Shown piece by piece: positions 6,736-10,063 of a DNA stretch of 10,063 bases (position 1 is the first letter of the stretch; every line of letters starts with the position of its first letter). The notes beneath the pieces were generated by a model. That model ran no database searches and had not been told where the DNA came from. It saw only the letters and a program-made list of their open reading frames with translations. The DNA is from Rubritepida sp. (GTDB lineage Bacteria; Pseudomonadota; Alphaproteobacteria; Acetobacterales; Acetobacteraceae), in assembly GCA_022843345.1 (NCBI GenBank), contig JALHNW010000038.1, forward strand, positions 1 through 10,063, in the 5' to 3' direction. The translations under genes and the position numbers were made by a program.

Positions 6736-7748
6736 TCCGCCGTCGGACGCGGGGCAGGCGTACCTGTCTGGCCGCCTGGCTCGAGCGGCCCCCGGAGGTG
6801 CTGGCCTGCGCCGTGGTTCCGCTCAACGACCGGCTGTTCCGGCGCCAGGCCGCGGTGTTCGGGGTGCGGCCCGGGACGTTCCGCACGGTATGCTCGCGCT
6901 TGCGCGCGGTGCTGCGGCTGATGGGCGGGCATGCGCCGCTTGCCCGCGGCGAGGCCATGCTCGGCACGCCCTGGACGGACTTCCTGGGCGCCGCGCCGTC
7001 CCACGCGCGCGTCGGCTTGCGCAACTTCGCCCGCTGGTGCGACGGCCAGGGGATCCCGCCTGACGCGGTGGACGGTGAACGGCTGGGCGCCTTCCTCGCC
7101 GAGGATGGCGCGACCCGGTTGTCCGCCTCCGTCGTCACGCTGCATCGCAGCCTGCCCGCGGCCTGGAACAAGGCCCGCCTGGTGCAGCCCGACCCCGGGC
7201 AATTCACGGTCCTCCAGGCACCGCGTCGGCGGCAGCCCTACATCAAGCCGCTGTCCTGATTCCTGCCGAGCTTCGCGGCGGAGGTGAAGCAATACCGCCT
7301 GGCCATCGCGCGCCCGGCGGCCGGCGACGTCATGGCCGGGGGCGATGCGTCCCACCGTGCCCGGCGCCGCTTCGGTGGGATGTATGCCGCCAGCAAGGGC
7401 GGGCCGCGGCCGATCCGCCGGTGCCTCAGCGAGGCCACCGTCGCGTCGCACCTCTTTGGCATTCGCCAGGCCGCGGCGGCCCTGCTCGCCATGGGCGTGG
7501 CGCGGGAGGAGCTCAGCCACCCGCGCGCCCTCGTCGTACCAGCGGCGCGTGCCGCGGACATCCTGGACCACTACGCCGAACGCGTCCTGAGCCCCTCCGC
7601 GCTGAAGGCCATTGCCAACACCCTGCGCTCGGTCGCCGAACACCATGTCGGCCTGCCCGCCGACGAGGTGGCGATGCTGCGGGGCTGGACCAAGGAGGCG
7701 GCAGGGCCGCGGCTGGCAACCCTTTCCTGTCTCCGGGACGGGGCGTGA
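6732..7748 (+). pseudogene. Tyrosine recombinase (integrase), N-terminal region, with an in-frame TGA
   Basis: One continuous frame, interrupted only by TGA at 7257-7259, encodes the N-terminal core-binding half of a large tyrosine recombinase of the type common in alphaproteobacterial islands. Recognisable pieces are AWLERPPEVLACAVVPLNDR, LGTPWTDFLG, GLRNFARWCDGQGIPPDAVD, then after the stop FLPSFAAEVKQYR, SHLFGIRQAAAALLAMGV and IANTLRSVAEHHVGLP. These proteins normally continue into a catalytic domain with R...HxxR...Y; here the frame ends at 7746-7748 with none of it. The GTG at 6732 overlaps the kinase-like gene's stop, and an ATG at 6678 is an alternative start; the true ancestral start is unclear. 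The reading resumes in the same frame directly after the TGA, so a single nonsense mutation is the simplest cause. The gene cannot make an active recombinase. Confidence 0.75.
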
Positions 7749-7753
7749 GGCCG

Positions 7754-7867
7754 ATGTCACCCGGCGGCCTGCGCTCCGCGTTCTCAGACACCGTAGAGCG
7801 CTTCGCCGGCGCGGTGGTCAACCCGCATCTGGCCCGCCATCTCAGCCTGCACCTGCTGCTGAGTGGG
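7754..7867 (+). pseudogene. Displaced C-terminal box fragment of a tyrosine recombinase
   Basis: In a frame different from both flanking fragments the sequence reads TVERFAGAVVNPHLARHLSL. VNPHLARH (7817-7840) strongly resembles the V-N-P-H-L-F-R-H/D box of tyrosine recombinases, which supplies the HxxR catalytic pair. It sits before, not after, the catalytic-Arg fragment that follows. The simplest reading is that the first integrase lost its central catalytic part by deletion and kept this piece of its end. A chance resemblance is possible because the stretch is short. Confidence 0.45.
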
Positions 7868-8307
7868 ACATGGAGGTGCTGGCGCGATCCGGTGAGCACG
7901 CTCCGCCCTTCGCCCGGGCGGTGCGACTGCGCGACGGCCTGGTTATCGCCCTGCTGGCCGCGCGGGGAATGCGAGTGGGCGAGCTGGCCTCGCTCACCCT
8001 GGGGCGCAACATCTTCCGCGCGGGCACGAGCGGATCCTGGCACATCGAGTTCGCGCCGGAGGAGCGCAAGGCGGGCGGCACCTTGGGCTACCCGGTGCCG
8101 GCTGCGCTGCATCCCTTCCTGGACCGGTACCTGGGGGAGGCGCGTCCTCTCCTGCTCAATGGTCGGCGGAGCGACCCAATGTGGATCAGCTTGCGCGGCC
8201 GACCGATGACCGTGGGGAGCCTGCAGGCGATCATCCACCGCCGCCCCATCAAGGCTTTTGGCGCAGATGCCGGACGCGCCGGCTGGATCTTTGGAGAATG
8301 CCGATGA
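7868..8307 (+). pseudogene. Second tyrosine recombinase, catalytic-domain fragment lacking HxxR and Tyr
   Basis: A third frame encodes a typical start of a tyrosine-recombinase catalytic domain: WDMEVLARSG, then FARAVRLRDGLVIALLAARG and MRVGELASLTLG (MRVGEL carries the first catalytic Arg), then the beta-sheet region with the conserved Lys area (APEERKAGG), LHPFLDRYLGEARPLLL, and MWISLRGRPMT. Family members continue with an A-F-G-x-x-V-N-P-H-L-F-R box, the GH box and the nucleophilic Tyr. Here the match stops after IKAFG at about 8266 and runs into an unrelated GRAGWIFGECR tail ending at 8307. It has no N-terminal DNA-binding domain in frame. It is therefore a double-ended remnant, incapable of strand cleavage. 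The broken 3' end lies just before the serine recombinase start, so arrival of that gene may have truncated it. Confidence 0.7.
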
Positions 8308-8311
8308 CGAC

Positions 8312-8317
8312 GAGGAG
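8312..8317 (+). promoter_or_regulatory. Ribosome binding site for the serine recombinase
   Basis: GAGGAG lies seven bases before ATG 8325. It favours that start over ATG 8304, which overlaps the stop of the preceding fragment (ATGA) and has no comparable purine run. Confidence 0.5.
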
Positions 8318-8324
8318 TTCTGAG

Positions 8325-9936
8325 ATGGTCGCACCGGTCTCCCGCTCCCCCGCAGCTCCACGCGCCCTCGTGTATGCGCGCTACAGCTCCGGGAACCAGC
8401 GCGACGCCTCCATCGAGGACCAGCTGCGTGTGTGCCGGGCGCGTGCGGAGCGTGAGGGCTGGGTGATGGCAGAGGTGTACGCCGACGCGGCGATCTCCGG
8501 TGCTGCGGCCCGGCTATCAGGCGCTGCTGGCGGCGGTGCGGGCAGGTAGGGTGGACGTGGTGCTGGCCGAAAGCCTGGATCGGCTATCGCGGGACCAGGA
8601 GCACGTGGCGGCGTTGCACAAGCAGGCGTCCTTCGCCGGGGTGCGTATCGTCACCCTGGCCGAGGGCGAGGTATCGGAGCTCCATGTGAGCCTCAAGGGC
8701 ACAATGGGGGCGTTGTTCCTCAAGGATTTGGAAGACAGGACCCGCCGCGGGCTGGAAGGGCGGGTGCGGCAGGGCCGGTCAGGCGGCGGACTATGCTACG
8801 GCTTCCGGGTGGTGCGCGGCCCGCTCGACCGGCACGGCGAGGCCGAGCGGGGCCTGCGCGAGATAGACCCGGCGCAGGCCGCGGTCGTGCGGCGGATCTT
8901 CACGGAGTTTGCGGCGGGTCATGGCCTCAAGGCGATCGCGGCGGGGCTGAACCGCGACGCCATTCCCAGCCCGCGCGGCGGAACCTGGCAGGCCGGCGCC
9001 ATTCGCGGTCAGGCGACCCGTGCTACAGGCATCCTGCGCAACCGGCTATACGCCGGTGAGCTGGTCTGGAACCAGAGGCAGTGGCGCAAGGACCCGCTCA
9101 CCGGCGGTTGCGTCGCGCGCAGCAACCATGCCGAGGCGGTGGTGCGCGAGGCGGTGCCAGATCTACGAATCATCGATGAGACGCTTTGGACAGTGGTGGA
9201 GCGGCGCCTGGATGCGCAGCGCGCGGTGCTGGAGGAGGATGGGCCCGCCCCGCGCCATCGGTTTTGGGAGCAGCGGCGCCCGGCGCACCTGTTGACGGGC
9301 CGAGTGTTCAGTGGGGGATGCAGCTCGGCATTCCAGTCCACCGGGCGCGACTACCTTGCCTGCCGGGTGGCGGGCGCAGGAGGTGCCTGCGCGAACCGGA
9401 CCAGCGTACGCCGCGGACGGCTGGAGGAGCGGGTGCTGGCAGCGCTGACCAGCGATCTGATGCAGCCCGAGCTCGTGTCAGCCTTCGTAGCGGAGTTCAC
9501 GGCGGAGTGGAACCGGCTGTCGGGCGACCGCACCGATGCAATGGCGAGCAATGGCGCAGGCGGAGCGTAAGCTGGAGGGCCTGATCGACGCGGTGGCTGA
9601 CGGGCTGCGCACGGAGGGGCTGCGCGAGCGGCTCGAGGCGTTGGAGGCCGAGCGGGCGCGCCTGCGCCGGGAGGTGGCCACGTTGTCGTCCCAGCAGGAC
9701 ACGCCCGCGCTTCACCCCGACCTCGCCGTGCTGCACCGCGCCCAAGTGGAGCGCCTGCGGGACGCACATGCAAAAAACGCCTGGCCGGAGGTCCGGGAGG
9801 CGCTTCGGGCACTGGTAGAACGCGTGAACGTCCACCCGCCGGCGGCGGGCGGGCTGCGCATGTGGAACTGATCGGCCATCTGGCGGGCATGCTGCGCGCG
9901 TGTGGCGGTGATGTCCCTGCGATGTTGCTGTGTTCG
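8325..9936 (+). pseudogene. Large serine recombinase (resolvase/recombinase family), broken by three frameshifts
   Basis: Fragments in successive frames rebuild one large serine recombinase of about 535 residues. The N-terminal resolvase part has ALVYARYSSGNQRDASIEDQ (catalytic Ser probably S21 in YARYS), and after the first shift near 8500-8508 LRPGYQALLAAVRAG and ESLDRLSRD. The Recombinase domain follows (GLCYGFRVVRG, AAVVRRIFTEFAAGHGLKAI, ILRNRLYAGELVWNQ). The zinc-ribbon region is LLTGRVFSGGCSSAFQSTGR; the usual C-G-x-C start is Ser-Gly-Gly-Cys, so a metal-binding Cys is lost. The second shift is a 10-base duplication at 9538-9557, after which the coiled-coil AERKLEGLIDAVADG and RLEALEAERARLRREVATL follows. 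A third shift near 9845-9858, beside a GGGCGGG run, returns the frame to HVELIGHLAGMLRACGGD before the tRNA. This frame stays open to 9987 inside the tRNA antisense, but homology ends near 9936. It is non-functional as it stands. Confidence 0.8.
9538..9557 (+). repeat. 10-base tandem duplication causing a frameshift in the serine recombinase
   Basis: GCAATGGCGA is followed at once by GCAATGGCGC (9 of 10 identical). Removing one copy joins T-D-A-M to A-Q-A-E-R-K-L in one frame and restores a continuous recombinase reading. With both copies, translation ends at the TAA at 9568-9570. Confidence 0.8.
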
Positions 9937-9946
9937 GCCAAATGGG

Positions 9947-10020
<74 letters not shown>

Positions 10021-10063
10021 TGGGTGTGGTGATGGGTGATGTGGTGGGGTGGCTTGGCGCTGA
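10021..10063. other. Short region upstream of the tRNA gene, no gene seen
   Basis: On the minus strand this would be the tRNA promoter region. It is a GT-rich run on the + strand (TGGGTGTGGTGATGGGTGATG). I see no convincing -35/-10 pair and no ORF in 43 bases. Confidence 0.3.

Noticed and set aside
7257..7259. TGA read as selenocysteine or readthrough in the integrase
   Set aside because: There is no reason for selenocysteine in this family, no SECIS-like hairpin stands out after it, and the gene is broken elsewhere, so a nonsense mutation is simpler.
8500..8549. Programmed frameshift in the serine recombinase
   Set aside because: There is no slippery heptamer at the join, residues expected between ISGA and LRPGYQ are missing, and two further frameshifts exist. 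This is decay.

Overview
The base composition is strongly GC-rich. The recombinase remnants, the initiator tRNA and the near-universal G/C third codon positions suggest an alphaproteobacterium, perhaps Rhodospirillales or Acetobacteraceae (Roseomonas-like). That placement is inference; no phylogenetic marker protein is present. The window looks like the tRNA-proximal end of a genomic island: an intact accessory operon, then a graveyard of site-specific recombinases, then a tRNA-fMet gene.

Region 1 (about 29-6735, + strand) holds six tightly packed genes. In order they are a DUF3380-type N-acetylmuramidase with a C-terminal peptidoglycan-binding domain; a 77-residue protein of unknown function joined by ATGA overlaps on both sides; a 259-residue all-helical soluble protein; a 390-residue helical protein with one central hydrophobic hairpin, which is the architecture of ClyA/Hbl/XaxA-type alpha pore-forming toxins; a 690-residue protein with an N-terminal MACPF/perforin-like domain, an acidic low-complexity linker and a large C-terminal helical domain; and, after a 97-base gap, a 481-residue protein with the landmarks of a divergent kinase fold (HipA / PI-kinase / actin-fragmin-kinase type).

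My reading is that this is one functional unit: a multi-component pore-forming toxin pairing an alpha-helical pore former with a MACPF-type protein. The muramidase may serve for release, since none of the proteins shows a Sec signal peptide. The kinase-fold protein may be an effector, cargo or regulator. Domain calls come from motifs read by eye; the assembly and its purpose are inference. I do not recognise the whole set as a described system.

Region 2 (about 6732-9936, + strand) is decayed mobile DNA. It holds a tyrosine-recombinase N-terminal region broken by an in-frame TGA, a short out-of-frame C-terminal box fragment, a second tyrosine-recombinase catalytic domain lacking its C-terminal catalytic residues, and a large serine recombinase split by three frameshifts. 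One of those frameshifts is an obvious 10-base tandem duplication.

Region 3 (about 9947-10020, - strand) is a tRNA-fMet(CAT) gene whose 3' end faces the recombinase wreckage and which lacks an encoded ACCA tail. This is the typical place for an island junction. The last 43 bases, upstream of the tRNA, show no gene.
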